Positions 7,311 to 16,584 of a stretch of 64,000 nucleotides of DNA are shown here, one piece after another (within the stretch, counting starts at the first letter, position 1; each line of letters begins with the position of its first letter). Location: assembly GCA_905215475.1 (NCBI GenBank), contig CAJMPW010000004.1, positions 124,001 to 188,000 of the forward strand, read 5' to 3'. The translations under genes and the position numbers were made by a program. The notes beneath the pieces were generated by a model. The model worked only from the letters and a program-made list of their open reading frames with translations, ran no database searches and was not told the origin of the DNA. Origin of the DNA: CAG-103 sp905215475 (lineage in GTDB: Bacteria > Bacillota > Clostridia > Oscillospirales > Oscillospiraceae).

Positions 7311-7676
7311 TCACTTTTCCGGCACGATCTCGATCCAGTACCCGTCCGGGTCTTCGATGAAGTAGATGCCCATGGCCGGGTTTTCAAAGCAGATGCAGCC
7401 CATGGCCGCGTGTTTTGCGTGCGCAGCGTCCATGTCCGGCACAGTGAACGCGAGGTGAAACTCCCCCTCGCCGAGGTCATACGGCTGCGTGCGGTCACGC
7501 AGCCATGTCAGCTCCAGCTGAAACGGCGAGTGCCCGTCGCCCAGAAACACGAGCCGGAACGAGCCGTCGGATGCATCCTTCGTGCGCACAGGCGTCAGGC
7601 CGAGCGCATCATGATAAAACTGCACGCTGCGCGCAAGATCGAGGACGTTGAAATTAAAATGGTCGAAGGTAAACAT
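7311..7676 (-). CDS. VOC-family (glyoxalase I fold) protein
   Basis: A 121-residue vicinal-oxygen-chelate protein resembling glyoxalase I. It has two beta-alpha-beta-beta-beta units with candidate metal ligands His6 (FDHFNFNV), an acidic residue in the PFQLEL strand, His in EFHLAFTV, and Glu near the end (YWIEIV). In the family these hold a Ni or Zn ion that acts on hemithioacetals such as that of methylglyoxal. Start ATG 7676 follows GGGAGG. Single-gene unit with promoter and terminator. Lactoylglutathione lyase activity is plausible but not proven by sequence. Confidence 0.8.
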   Translation of the reverse strand: MFTFDHFNFNVLDLARSVQFYHDALGLTPVRTKDASDGSFRLVFLGDGHSPFQLELTWLRDRTQPYDLGEGEFHLAFTVPDMDAAHAKHAAMGCICFENPAMGIYFIEDPDGYWIEIVPEK

Positions 7677-7709
7677 ACTGCGCCTCCCAAATAAAATCTC
7701 TGTGTCACA

Positions 7710-7738
7710 AGTATAGCGTCCGGCACACGCAATGTCAA
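7710..7738 (-). promoter_or_regulatory. Sigma-A promoter of the VOC gene
   Basis: TTGACA, 17-base spacer, TATACT on the minus strand. Confidence 0.75.
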
Positions 7739-7758
7739 AGCGCGGGCGCAAAAAACTG

Positions 7759-7787
7759 TTGGAATTTCATGCCGCACACGGTATAAT
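7759..7787 (+). promoter_or_regulatory. Sigma-A promoter of the glycogen operon
   Basis: TTGGAA, 17-base spacer, TATAAT on the plus strand, 34 bases upstream of glgB. Confidence 0.75.
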
Positions 7788-7820
7788 ATCTGTATCAGAC
7801 TGAGATATTGGAGGCGCGCC

Positions 7821-9716
7821 ATGGACACGACAGGACGCGCGCCCGGCTTTTTGACAAAGTCGGAGCTGCAGGAATTTCACACCGGCACAGCCGCGCACGC
7901 TTACCGCACGTTCGGCTGCCACGCCCTGCCCGGAACGACAGAGCACCGCTTCGCCGTCTGGGCGCCGCACGCGCAGCACGTTGCGCTCGTGGGCGACTTT
8001 AACAACTGGGACGCCGGCGCGACGCCGATGGACCGCCTGCCGGACGGCACATGGGTGCAGACCGTGGACGGTCTGCGCGACGGGGCGCTGTATAAATACG
8101 CCGTCACCGGTGCAGACGGACAGACGGTGCTCAAGGCCGACCCCTTTGCCGCGCACTGCGAGACAGGACCTGCCACGGCGTCGAAGGTCTGGTCGCTCGA
8201 GGGCTACGTCTGGCATGACCGGGGCTATCTGCGCCGCCGCGCCGAGCGTGATGTGTACCGCGCGCCGATGAGCATTTACGAGGTGCACCTCGGCTCCTGG
8301 CGCCGACCGGAGACCGGGCTGCCGTGGTACCGCTCGGTCGCGGATGAATTGGCAGACTACTGCCGCGAGATGCACTACACGCACGTGGAGCTGCTGCCTG
8401 TGACGGAATACCCCTACGACGGGTCGTGGGGCTATCAGGTGACGGGGTACTACGCCCCCACCAGCCGCTACGGCACGCCGCAGGACTTCATGTATTTTGT
8501 CGACAAGCTCCACCGCGCCGGTATCGGCGTGATCATGGACTGGGTCCCGGCGCATTTTCCGAAGGACGCGCACGGACTTGCGCGCTTTGACGGCACGCGG
8601 CTCTACGAGTGCAAGGAGGCGCGCATGGCAGAGCACCCGGAATGGGGCACGCTCATTTTTGACTACGCCATGCCGGAGGTGCAGAGCTTTCTCATCTCGT
8701 CGGCGATGCTGTTTTTTGACCACTACCACATCGACGGCATCCGTGTGGACGCGGTGTCCTCAATGCTGTACCTTAACTACGCCCGGCGCGACGGCGAGTG
8801 GACGCCCAACCACGACGGCGGCAACATCAATCTCGGCGCGGTCGCCTTTCTGCAAAAGCTCAACACGACCCTGCTCACGGCATGGCCCGGCTGCATGACG
8901 ATCGCAGAGGAGTCGTCCGCCTACCCCGGCGTGACAAAGCCGCCCTATGACGGTGGGCTCGGCTTCAGCTTCAAGTGGGACATGGGCTTCATGCACGACA
9001 CGCTCGACTATCTGGAGCTCGATCCCTACTTCCGCAAGTACCACCACGACAAGCTGACATTCTCGATGATGTACGCCTTTTCCGAAAACTTCATCCTCGC
9101 CTTTTCCCATGACGAGGTCGTGCACGGCAAAAAGTCGATGCTCGATAAGATGTACGGCACGTATGAGCAGAAGTTCGCCGCGCTGCGCGCGCTCTACGGC
9201 TATCAGTTTGCGCACCCGGGCAAGAAGCTCACGTTCATGGGCTCGGAATTCGGACAGTTCATCGAGTGGAACTATAAGCAGGGGCTCGACTGGCTGCTGC
9301 TCGACTACCCCATGCACAAGGCCATGCAGCACTGGTGCAGCGCGCTCAACGCCTGCTACCATGGCAGCCGCGCGCTCTGGGACATCGATGACGGCTGGGA
9401 CGGCTTCACGTGGCTGAACGTGGACGATGCCGAGCGCAGCGCCATCGCCTTTCTGCGCACGGCGCGAAACCGACGCCGGGTCGTGTGCGTATGCAACTTC
9501 ACGCCCGTGCGCTATGACGACTTTGTCATCGGTCTGCCCAAGCGCGGCGTGCTGCGCGAGCTGCTCTCGAGCGACGCGGAGGACTTTGGCGGCACAGGCA
9601 TCCGCAACGCGCCCGAGATCCGCAGCGAAGACACGCCCTTCGGCACGCTCCCCTGCTGCGCACGCGTGACGCTGCCGCCGCTTTCGACCGTATACTTCAC
9701 CTTCACGAACCGGTAA
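7821..9716 (+). CDS. glgB: 1,4-alpha-glucan branching enzyme
   Basis: A 631-residue GH13 branching enzyme that makes alpha-1,6 branches in glycogen. The N-terminal CBM48-like domain (about 35-130, HRFAVWAPHAQHVALVGDFNNW) precedes the catalytic barrel. Catalytic residues: nucleophile Asp310 in GIRVDAVSSM, acid/base Glu363 in IAEESSA, and Asp431 in FSHDEVVHGK. The all-beta C-terminal domain is present, so the protein is complete and of normal length. First gene of a glgB-glgA-patatin operon; glgA starts 12 bases after its stop. No glgC or glgP lies in this window. Confidence 0.95.
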   Translation: MDTTGRAPGFLTKSELQEFHTGTAAHAYRTFGCHALPGTTEHRFAVWAPHAQHVALVGDFNNWDAGATPMDRLPDGTWVQTVDGLRDGALYKYAVTGADGQTVLKADPFAAHCETGPATASKVWSLEGYVWHDRGYLRRRAERDVYRAPMSIYEVHLGSWRRPETGLPWYRSVADELADYCREMHYTHVELLPVTEYPYDGSWGYQVTGYYAPTSRYGTPQDFMYFVDKLHRAGIGVIMDWVPAHFPKDAHGLARFDGTRLYECKEARMAEHPEWGTLIFDYAMPEVQSFLISSAMLFFDHYHIDGIRVDAVSSMLYLNYARRDGEWTPNHDGGNINLGAVAFLQKLNTTLLTAWPGCMTIAEESSAYPGVTKPPYDGGLGFSFKWDMGFMHDTLDYLELDPYFRKYHHDKLTFSMMYAFSENFILAFSHDEVVHGKKSMLDKMYGTYEQKFAALRALYGYQFAHPGKKLTFMGSEFGQFIEWNYKQGLDWLLLDYPMHKAMQHWCSALNACYHGSRALWDIDDGWDGFTWLNVDDAERSAIAFLRTARNRRRVVCVCNFTPVRYDDFVIGLPKRGVLRELLSSDAEDFGGTGIRNAPEIRSEDTPFGTLPCCARVTLPPLSTVYFTFTNR

Positions 9717-9728
9717 AGGAGGGACGCT

Positions 9729-12700
9729 ATGAAACCCGAACTGCGCACAGCGCTCGCCGAAAAGGGGCGCTGCGACCTGCCCGGCGTACTGCTGGCAGCC
9801 GCCGAATGTGCGCCGCTGGCCAAGACCGGCGGTCTTGCAGACGTGGTCGGCACACTGCCGAAGAGCCTCGCGGCACTCGGCTTTGACGCACGCATCATCA
9901 CGCCGTATCACCGTGTGATCAAGGACAAATACGCCGCTCAGGTCACGCATCTGACAGACTTCTACATCGACCTCGGCTGGCGGCATCAGTACGTCGGCAT
10001 CGAGCGGCTGCTGCTCGACGGCATCGTCATCTATCTCGTGGACAACGAGTTTTACTTCGGAGACCGCATTTACCTCGGCGGCGAGGCCGAGGGCGAGCAG
10101 TACGCCTTTTTCGCCCGTGCGATCCTGGAGGCGCTGCCAAGGCTTGACTTCACGCCGGAGGTGCTGCACTGCAACGATTGGCACACCGCCGTGCTGCCCA
10201 TGCTGATGAAAACGCAGTACGCCGGTCGGATGCAGTCGCGGATGCAGACGCTGCTGACGATCCACAACATCGCCTACCAGGGCAAGTTCAGCTTCGAATT
10301 CGTGCAGGATCTGCTCGGCATCGACGCGCGCTACTACACGCCGGAGTTCATGGAGCTCAACGGCTGCGCAAACCTGCTCAAGGCGGGCTGTGTCTTTGCC
10401 GACCACATCAACACCGTCAGCCCGAGCTACGCGGGCGAGATCCGCACGGCGGCCTACGGCGAGGGACTTGAGGGCATCCTCAACGCGCGGCAGCATCAGC
10501 TGTCGGGCATCCTCAACGGCATCGACACCGCCGTATTTGACCCCGCGCACGACGCCGGCATCACCGCGCCCTACTCCATGGACGACATGAGCGGCAAGGC
10601 GGTCTGCCGCGCCGCGCTGTGTCAGGAGCTCGGGCTCGAGATCGGCGAACACACGCCCATCGTCGCCATGGTCACGCGCATAACGCCGCAAAAGGGCTTC
10701 GATCTCGTGCAGTGCGTGCTCGACGAGCTCATGGACAGCGAGGACATGGCGTTCGTGCTCCTCGGCACGGGCAACGCCGAATACGAGGACTTCATGCGCA
10801 GCGCCGAGTGGCGGCACAAGGGTCGTCTGTGCGCCTACATCGGCTATGACGAGGCGCTGTCGCACCGCGTGTACGCGGGCAGTGATTTTCTGCTCATGCC
10901 GTCAAGCTTTGAGCCGTGCGGCCTGTCGCAGATGATCGCCATGCGCTACGGCACGCTGCCGATCGTGCGCGAGACCGGCGGTCTGCGCGACAGCGTGCAG
11001 CCGTATAACCGCTTTACCGGTGAGGGCACCGGATTCTCGTTTGCAAACTTCAACGCCTATGAGCTCGCCGACACCGTTCGCCGCGCGCTCGCGCTCTATC
11101 ACGACGAGCACGATGCCTACCTCCGCGTGCAGCGGCAGGCCATGGCGCAGGATTTCAGCTTCACGCGCTCGGCGGAGGATTATGCGCACCTGTACCTGCT
11201 CCTGCTGCCGGAGGACACCGCGCCGAAGCACGACGCGGGCGATGAGGCGTTCCGCCGTCCGCTCGGTGCGCTGGAGACCGGTACGACCGTGCGCCTCGCC
11301 TTTACGGACTCGGAGTCGTTCGTGTTCGATGCCGCCGTGGAGCTCTACGGCGATGCGTACAGTGACACCGTCGCCATGGCGCAGACGGCTGCGGGCTTTG
11401 CCGCGTCCGTGACCGTGCCCGGAACACCGCAGGCGCTGCGCTACCGCTTCCGCGTCGCGTGCAGCGACGGCGGGATCCGCTACCTCTGCGCCGCACCGGA
11501 CGGACGGCACGCCCGCCTCTGTGACGAGCCGGAGGACGGCTGGCGGCTGACGGTCTACCGCGCCGGCTTTGCGACGCCGGAATGGTTTCGCACCGGCGTG
11601 ATGTATCAGATCTTCCCCGACCGCTTTGCGCGCGACAGCTCCGCCACCGCGCAGCGCGGCATGGGGCACCACCGCCGCATGGAGCAGACCGTGCATGCGC
11701 ACGCCGACTGGGAAGAGCCGGTCGAGTGGCAGGCCAACACCCCCGAGGGCGAATATGCGCCCGTCGACTTCTACGGCGGCACGCTGCGCGGCATCGCGGA
11801 CCGGCTGCCCTATCTGCAAAAGCTCGGCGTGACGGTGCTGTATCTCAACCCCATCTTCGAGAGCGCCTCCAACCACCGCTACGACACCGGAGATTACCGG
11901 AAGGTCGATCCGATCCTCGGCACGAACACGGACTTCAAGAAGCTGTGTGCTGCCGCCGGAGCGTGCGGCATCCGCATCGTGCTTGACGGCGTGTTTGCCC
12001 ACACGGGCGCGGACAGCCGCTACTTCAACCGCTTCCGGCACTATCCCGGCTGCGGCGCGTATAACAGCAGCAATTCCGTCTATGCGCGCTGGTACGATTT
12101 TGCCCACTACCCCAATGACTACAAGTGCTGGTGGAATTTCCGCGACCTGCCCGCCGTCAACACCGCAAACCCCGACTGGCGCAAATACATGATCACCGGC
12201 GAACACAGCGTGGTCAAAGCATGGCTGCGCGACGGCGCGTCCGGCTGGCGGCTGGACGTGGCCGACGAGCTGCCGGACGACGTGCTGCGCGACCTGCGCA
12301 CCGCCGCCAAGCAGGCCGATCCCGACAGCGTGCTCCTCGGCGAGGTGTGGGAGGATGCCGTGACGAAGGTCAGCTACGGCGCACGGCGGCAATACGCGCT
12401 CGGCGATGCGCTCGACAGCGTCATGAACTACCCCCTGCGCGACGCGCTGATCCTGTTTTTGACCGGCCGCAGCACGGCGCGCGCGCTCGCAGACCTGCTG
12501 CTGAGTCAGCGGCTGAACTATCCGCAGCCGCTGTACTACGCGCTCATGAACCTGACAGCGAGCCACGACGTGGCGCGCACGCGCTCGGCGCTGGCGCTGG
12601 ACTTTGACCCCCGCAGCCGCACACGCGCACAGCTGGCAGCGCTCGACGTTACGGACGCCATGGCAGCGCGCGGTGCGCAGCTGCAGCTGCTCGCGGCGGC

Positions 12701-13220
12701 CGTGCAGTTCTGGCTGCCGGGCATCCCGTCGATCTACTACGGTGACGAGGCGGGGATGCAGGGGCTGTGCGACCCCTTCAACCGCGCACCGCTGCAGATG
12801 TGCGATACGCAGATGCTGCAATGGTACGCCAAGCTCTCGGCACTGCGCAGTGCGCATCCGGCGCTGCAGCGCGGCGAGATCGCCGTGTTCGCCCCGGCGG
12901 GCGACGTGGTGTGCATCCTGCGCATCATCACGGGCGGGCACGACGCCTTCGGCGCAGAGGCCGAGGATGAGGCGCTGCTGCTGGCCGTCAACCGCGCGGC
13001 GCACACGGTGCGCTGCCATGTGGAGCTCACCTGCCCCGGCGCCGGCCTGAACGAGGAGGCGCGCCTCTCGTTCGTGCGCAGCGGCTACGACCGTGCGCGC
13101 GAGTGCATAACGGGCGCGCGCGCCGCCATTCACGACGGTGTGGCCGCGTTCGACCTGCCGCCGCGCAGCGCGCAAATCTACAGATTGGAGAACCGACATG
13201 GAACTGAAACTGGATCGTAA
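9729..13220 (+). CDS. glgA: Glycogen synthase fused to GH13 amylase-type glycosidase
   Basis: A 1163-residue fusion in one uninterrupted frame. Residues 1 to about 490 are a GT5 glycogen synthase: ADP-glucose site K32TGGL36 and the C-terminal EPCGLSQMIAMRYG motif. About 495-615 form a beta-rich linker domain like the N-domain of neopullulanases. About 618-1155 are a complete GH13 barrel starting WFRTGVMYQIFPDRF, with nucleophile Asp843 (WRLDVADE), acid/base Glu872 (LLGEVWE) and Asp947 (SHDVART). Both halves keep their catalytic residues, so one chain may both extend and trim or debranch alpha-glucan. Strong GGAGG before ATG 9729. The last 23 bases overlap the patatin gene. Glycosidase specificity (amylase, neopullulanase or maltogenic) cannot be read from this. 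Confidence 0.93.
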   Translation: MKPELRTALAEKGRCDLPGVLLAAAECAPLAKTGGLADVVGTLPKSLAALGFDARIITPYHRVIKDKYAAQVTHLTDFYIDLGWRHQYVGIERLLLDGIVIYLVDNEFYFGDRIYLGGEAEGEQYAFFARAILEALPRLDFTPEVLHCNDWHTAVLPMLMKTQYAGRMQSRMQTLLTIHNIAYQGKFSFEFVQDLLGIDARYYTPEFMELNGCANLLKAGCVFADHINTVSPSYAGEIRTAAYGEGLEGILNARQHQLSGILNGIDTAVFDPAHDAGITAPYSMDDMSGKAVCRAALCQELGLEIGEHTPIVAMVTRITPQKGFDLVQCVLDELMDSEDMAFVLLGTGNAEYEDFMRSAEWRHKGRLCAYIGYDEALSHRVYAGSDFLLMPSSFEPCGLSQMIAMRYGTLPIVRETGGLRDSVQPYNRFTGEGTGFSFANFNAYELADTVRRALALYHDEHDAYLRVQRQAMAQDFSFTRSAEDYAHLYLLLLPEDTAPKHDAGDEAFRRPLGALETGTTVRLAFTDSESFVFDAAVELYGDAYSDTVAMAQTAAGFAASVTVPGTPQALRYRFRVACSDGGIRYLCAAPDGRHARLCDEPEDGWRLTVYRAGFATPEWFRTGVMYQIFPDRFARDSSATAQRGMGHHRRMEQTVHAHADWEEPVEWQANTPEGEYAPVDFYGGTLRGIADRLPYLQKLGVTVLYLNPIFESASNHRYDTGDYRKVDPILGTNTDFKKLCAAAGACGIRIVLDGVFAHTGADSRYFNRFRHYPGCGAYNSSNSVYARWYDFAHYPNDYKCWWNFRDLPAVNTANPDWRKYMITGEHSVVKAWLRDGASGWRLDVADELPDDVLRDLRTAAKQADPDSVLLGEVWEDAVTKVSYGARRQYALGDALDSVMNYPLRDALILFLTGRSTARALADLLLSQRLNYPQPLYYALMNLTASHDVARTRSALALDFDPRSRTRAQLAALDVTDAMAARGAQLQLLAAAVQFWLPGIPSIYYGDEAGMQGLCDPFNRAPLQMCDTQMLQWYAKLSALRSAHPALQRGEIAVFAPAGDVVCILRIITGGHDAFGAEAEDEALLLAVNRAAHTVRCHVELTCPGAGLNEEARLSFVRSGYDRARECITGARAAIHDGVAAFDLPPRSAQIYRLENRHGTETGS

Positions 13221-14514
13221 CAAGACCTATGGTCTGGCACTCGAGGGCGGCGGCGCGAAGGGCGCCTATCAGATCGGCGCGTGGAAGGCGCTGCGCGAGG
13301 CCGGCATCCGTTTTTCCGCCGTATCCGGCACGTCTGTCGGTGCGCTCAACGGCGCCATGATCGTCATGGACGACCTGCAAAAGGCGGAGGACGTCTGGAA
13401 CAACATCCACTTTTCCCAGGTCATGGACGTGGACGACGAGGAAATGCGCCGCCTGATGAACCGCGACATTCCCCTCTCCGAGCTCAAAAACACCCTGCGC
13501 AGCGTGGCCGAGATCATCCGCAACCGCGGCTTTGACGTGACGCCGCTGCGCAAGTGGGTCGCCGAGACCGTGGACGCGGACAAGATCTGCAACTCCGACA
13601 CGGACTTTTTCATCGTCACCTACTCCCTGTCCGACCGGCAGGAGCTGGAGCTGCGCGCCTCCGACCTGAGCCGTGACGAGCTGTGCGACATGCTGCTCGC
13701 CAGTGCCTATCTGCCGGCGTTCCGGCTCGAGAAGCTCGGCGGCAAGTATTACGCCGACGGCGGCGTGCAGGACGTTGTGCCCATCCACGCGCTCGTGGCA
13801 GACGGCTGTAAGGACATCATCGCGCTGCGCATTTTCGGCTTCGGCATCGAAAAGCACTTTCGCATCCCGGACGATGTGCAAGTGACGACGATCGGTCCGA
13901 CGGTCGACCTCGGCAACATCCTGAACTTCGACGCCGAACAGAGCCGCCGGAATATGCGCCTCGGCTATTTTGACGCGCAGCGCGTGCTCTACGGGCTCTA
14001 CGGCAGCACGTATTATATCGACCGCACCATGTCCGAGGACACGGCGCGCCAGCAGCTGCTCGAATACATCGGGCTCGGCGAGCACTCCCTGCGCACGTTC
14101 CACGAGAAGGCGCTGCCGCAGATCGCAAAGGCGCTCAAGTGCGACGGGGATTATTATGACCTGCTCATCGCCGTGCTCGAGCATGACGCGCGCGCGCTCG
14201 GCATCGAGCCCGAGCGCATCGTGACGGACATGGAGCTGCTCCAGACGCTGCTCGCGCAGCCGGAGTTGCCGGAGCAAACGCCGGAGGCGGAGACCGAAGC
14301 ACCCGCAGCCCCGGATGCACAAGCGCCCGCAGACGCGGACAGTGACCCCTCCCCCACCGACGAAGTCGCGGCCAAGGCCGCTGAGCTCTCGCGCGACATT
14401 GAAAAGCGGCTCAACCGGCTGCTCGGCAAAATGCGCACGCGCCGCAGCCGCTCGGACACGCCGGAAGCCCCGGAGACGGAAGCCGAAGCAGACACGAACA
14501 GTGAGCAAACCTGA
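13198..14514 (+). CDS. Patatin-like phospholipase
   Basis: A 438-residue patatin-family serine hydrolase. The oxyanion motif GGGAKG (18-22), nucleophile Ser46 in GTSVG and catalytic Asp187 in DGG are all present, so it should be an active lipid acyl hydrolase using a Ser-Asp dyad. Residues about 360-438 form an Ala/Pro/Glu-rich, probably disordered acidic tail absent from the minimal family. ATG 13198 follows TTGGAG and lies inside the end of glgA, so translation is coupled. A lipase in a glycogen operon is unexpected; no functional link is evident. Confidence 0.88.
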   Translation: MELKLDRNKTYGLALEGGGAKGAYQIGAWKALREAGIRFSAVSGTSVGALNGAMIVMDDLQKAEDVWNNIHFSQVMDVDDEEMRRLMNRDIPLSELKNTLRSVAEIIRNRGFDVTPLRKWVAETVDADKICNSDTDFFIVTYSLSDRQELELRASDLSRDELCDMLLASAYLPAFRLEKLGGKYYADGGVQDVVPIHALVADGCKDIIALRIFGFGIEKHFRIPDDVQVTTIGPTVDLGNILNFDAEQSRRNMRLGYFDAQRVLYGLYGSTYYIDRTMSEDTARQQLLEYIGLGEHSLRTFHEKALPQIAKALKCDGDYYDLLIAVLEHDARALGIEPERIVTDMELLQTLLAQPELPEQTPEAETEAPAAPDAQAPADADSDPSPTDEVAAKAAELSRDIEKRLNRLLGKMRTRRSRSDTPEAPETEAEADTNSEQT

Positions 14515-14523
14515 GCATATCAC

Positions 14524-14570
14524 AAAGCGCGCAGCAGGGGCGGCCAATAGCCGCCCCTGCTGCGCGTTTT
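14524..14570. terminator. Bidirectional terminator after glycogen operon
   Basis: AGCGCGCAGCAGGGGCGG facing CCGCCCCTGCTGCGCG, then TTTT; one of the strongest stems in the window. It separates the convergent patatin and MmcQ-like genes. Confidence 0.88.
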
Positions 14571-14586
14571 CTATGTATCTGCGGTG

Positions 14587-14967
14587 TCAGGGCCGCTTTC
14601 GTTTGCGCGGTCTCGGGAGCGTTGCCGCATAGCTTCGCTCCAGCAGCAGCCGGATCTGATCGTCCGCCGCGCTGCCGTCCAGCGCCACGGAGAGCCAGCT
14701 GTCCTTGTTCATATGGTAAGCCGGGAAAATCCCCGGCTCGCCCTGCAGTGAGCCGATGAGGATCGGGTCGCACTTGAGGTTTACCACATCGATCATCTGT
14801 GTGCCGGGCAGACCGAGCTTATTGCGCGGCACGTCCAGAACCAGCGCAAACCACTTCCGGTTGCCGCCGTGCCGGAACACGGCATGGTTCGGCGCACCGG
14901 GCCACGGATAGTCCGGCTCGGTGCTGTAATGATCGAATATATACCGCTGCAGCTCGTCTCTGGTCAT
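14587..14967 (-). CDS. MmcQ/YjbR family protein
   Basis: A 126-residue member of the MmcQ/YjbR (CyaY-like fold) family, recognised by PDYPWPGAPNHAVFRHGGNRKWFALV and the closing MNKDSWLSVALDG. The family is often called DNA-binding on structural grounds, but its cellular role is not established. It follows the alcohol dehydrogenase by 20 bases and is probably co-transcribed. It ends in a basic RPRKRKRP tail. Confidence 0.85.
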   Translation of the reverse strand: MTRDELQRYIFDHYSTEPDYPWPGAPNHAVFRHGGNRKWFALVLDVPRNKLGLPGTQMIDVVNLKCDPILIGSLQGEPGIFPAYHMNKDSWLSVALDGSAADDQIRLLLERSYAATLPRPRKRKRP

Positions 14968-14987
14968 TGCGCGCCCTCCCCGCTGCG

Positions 14988-16025
14988 TTACTCCGCCGTG
15001 ATCGCCACCTTGATGACGCCGTCAAGCCGGTTTTCAAAGATACGATACGCCTCCTCAATCTCGCTGAGCGGGAAGCGGTGCGTGATGAGCGGCGTGGTGT
15101 CGATCTTCCCCTGCGCGATCAGGCGCAGGATCTCCGCGCAGTCGCAGCCGTCCACGCCTCCGGTCTTGAAGATGAGATTCTTGCCGTACATATCCGGCAG
15201 CGGCAGCGTCTGCGCCTCGTCATAGAGCGCGACCACCGTCACGATCGCGTTGGGGCGCGCGCAGCGCCACGCAAGCTCGAAGGTATCCTTTGCGCCCGCG
15301 ACCTCGAGCACCACATCCGCGCCGCCGTGGTCGCTGTGTGCGCGCACAAAGTCCTCACACGCCTCCGGCTGGCAGAGCAGCACGTCCGGATAGTGCTCGC
15401 GCACGAGCGCAATGCGCGTCGGGTCTTTCTCGCAGACAATGACGCGCTTGGGCTGCTTGAGCAGGACGCACGCCAGCGTGCACACCCCCGTCGGTCCTGC
15501 GCCGATGATGAGCACGGTGTCCTCCGGCGTGATCTCCGAAATGCGCGCAGCCCAGAAGCCGGTGGCCAGAATGTCACCGACGAACAGCGCCTGCTCATCG
15601 GTAACGCCGTCCGGGATCTTATCCAGTCCCTGATCGGCATAGGGCACGCGCACAAACTCCGTCTGCCCGCCGTCGATGCGGCAGCCGAGCGCCCAGCCGC
15701 CGTTGGGGTCGGCGCAGTTGTTCACCCAGCCGTGACGGCAGAAGTAGCACTCGCCGCAAAAGGTCTCCACGTTCACCGTCACCCGGTCGCCGGGGCGGAC
15801 GGTCTTTACCTCCGCGCCGACAGACTCCACGACGCCGACCATCTCATGACCGACGGTGATGCCCGGCACGGCGCGCGGCACAGAGCCGTGCTTGATGTGC
15901 AGGTCACTGGTGCAGATCGAACCGAGCGTCACACGCACAACGGCGTCACGCGGGTCGGTCACGACCGGCTTCGGCTTTTCCGTCACGGCAAAGCGGCCGT
16001 GCTCGATATAGGTCAGTGCTTTCAT
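14988..16025 (-). CDS. Zinc-dependent alcohol dehydrogenase
   Basis: A 345-residue medium-chain dehydrogenase. Catalytic zinc ligands are Cys38 (SICTSDLH), His60 and Glu61 (GHEMVG), and the structural zinc cysteines are 90, 93, 96 and 104. A Rossmann motif IGAGPTG binds the nicotinamide cofactor. It would interconvert an alcohol or polyol and its carbonyl. The Thr/Ser after Cys38 and the Asn in NGGWALG resemble secondary-alcohol and polyol enzymes more than ethanol dehydrogenase; the substrate is not fixed. GGAGGG precedes ATG 16025. Confidence 0.9.
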   Translation of the reverse strand: MKALTYIEHGRFAVTEKPKPVVTDPRDAVVRVTLGSICTSDLHIKHGSVPRAVPGITVGHEMVGVVESVGAEVKTVRPGDRVTVNVETFCGECYFCRHGWVNNCADPNGGWALGCRIDGGQTEFVRVPYADQGLDKIPDGVTDEQALFVGDILATGFWAARISEITPEDTVLIIGAGPTGVCTLACVLLKQPKRVIVCEKDPTRIALVREHYPDVLLCQPEACEDFVRAHSDHGGADVVLEVAGAKDTFELAWRCARPNAIVTVVALYDEAQTLPLPDMYGKNLIFKTGGVDGCDCAEILRLIAQGKIDTTPLITHRFPLSEIEEAYRIFENRLDGVIKVAITAE

Positions 16026-16584
16026 AAATACCCTCCGAGCATATCTGTTTTTATGTATGTGAAACTATCGTTTTCTGTACGTGGGTACAATACCAATTGC
16101 AGAACCGGCAAAACGCATGGTGACAATCTCACCTTGAAACCGTGCAGCAGAGTGTCTGCATTCGCTAATTCCGGGTTGTGAAAATCCTATGTCAAATATT
16201 CAGGATTCATAGTTGCAGGCGCAATGAATGTTGCCGCAATCATTACACACACGATCATATGTGAATAACGAATGATTTTCATTTTTCATTTGCTTTTTTG
16301 CAAAGAGTACCAGCGGCCGCAGCCCGATATCGCACAGCACACGATCCACAATCGAAAGCATTGTAGCACAGATCCGCAAAAACCTCAATCGCCCGTACAG
16401 AATTTGGCAAGAAAAAGCCCGACACATTTTGCGCCGGGCGGCCGGATAAAGAAAAAAGCCCACCGCAATTATTCAGTAAATTTTTGACATTTTAATGCTG
16501 CTATTAGTTGTTGTCAACACTTTTTTGATTTTCATTGTTTATTTTAAAACCGCAGGTTGTATAATGGCATCAGAGGTGATCGAG
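16026..16584. other. AT-richer intergenic region
   Basis: About 560 bases without a gene I can support. It is clearly lower in G+C than the flanks. A minus-strand frame at 16200-16463 ends in a cysteine-rich stretch (CNDCGNIHCACN) but has no ribosome site or recognisable fold. The right end, near 16508-16518, holds a small GTTG-T-CAAC inverted repeat that could be an operator for the adjacent repressor, and TATAAT at 16560-16565 may be its -10 box with a poor -35. Confidence 0.45.

Noticed and set aside
8760..13223. Two long minus-strand frames (8760-10865 and 10902-13223) opposite glgB and glgA
   Set aside because: Composition of shadow frames, no start signals, and opposite genes with complete catalytic motifs.
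16200..16463. Cysteine-rich 87-codon minus-strand frame in the AT-rich region
   Set aside because: No ribosome site, low-complexity start, and it overlaps a likely control region.
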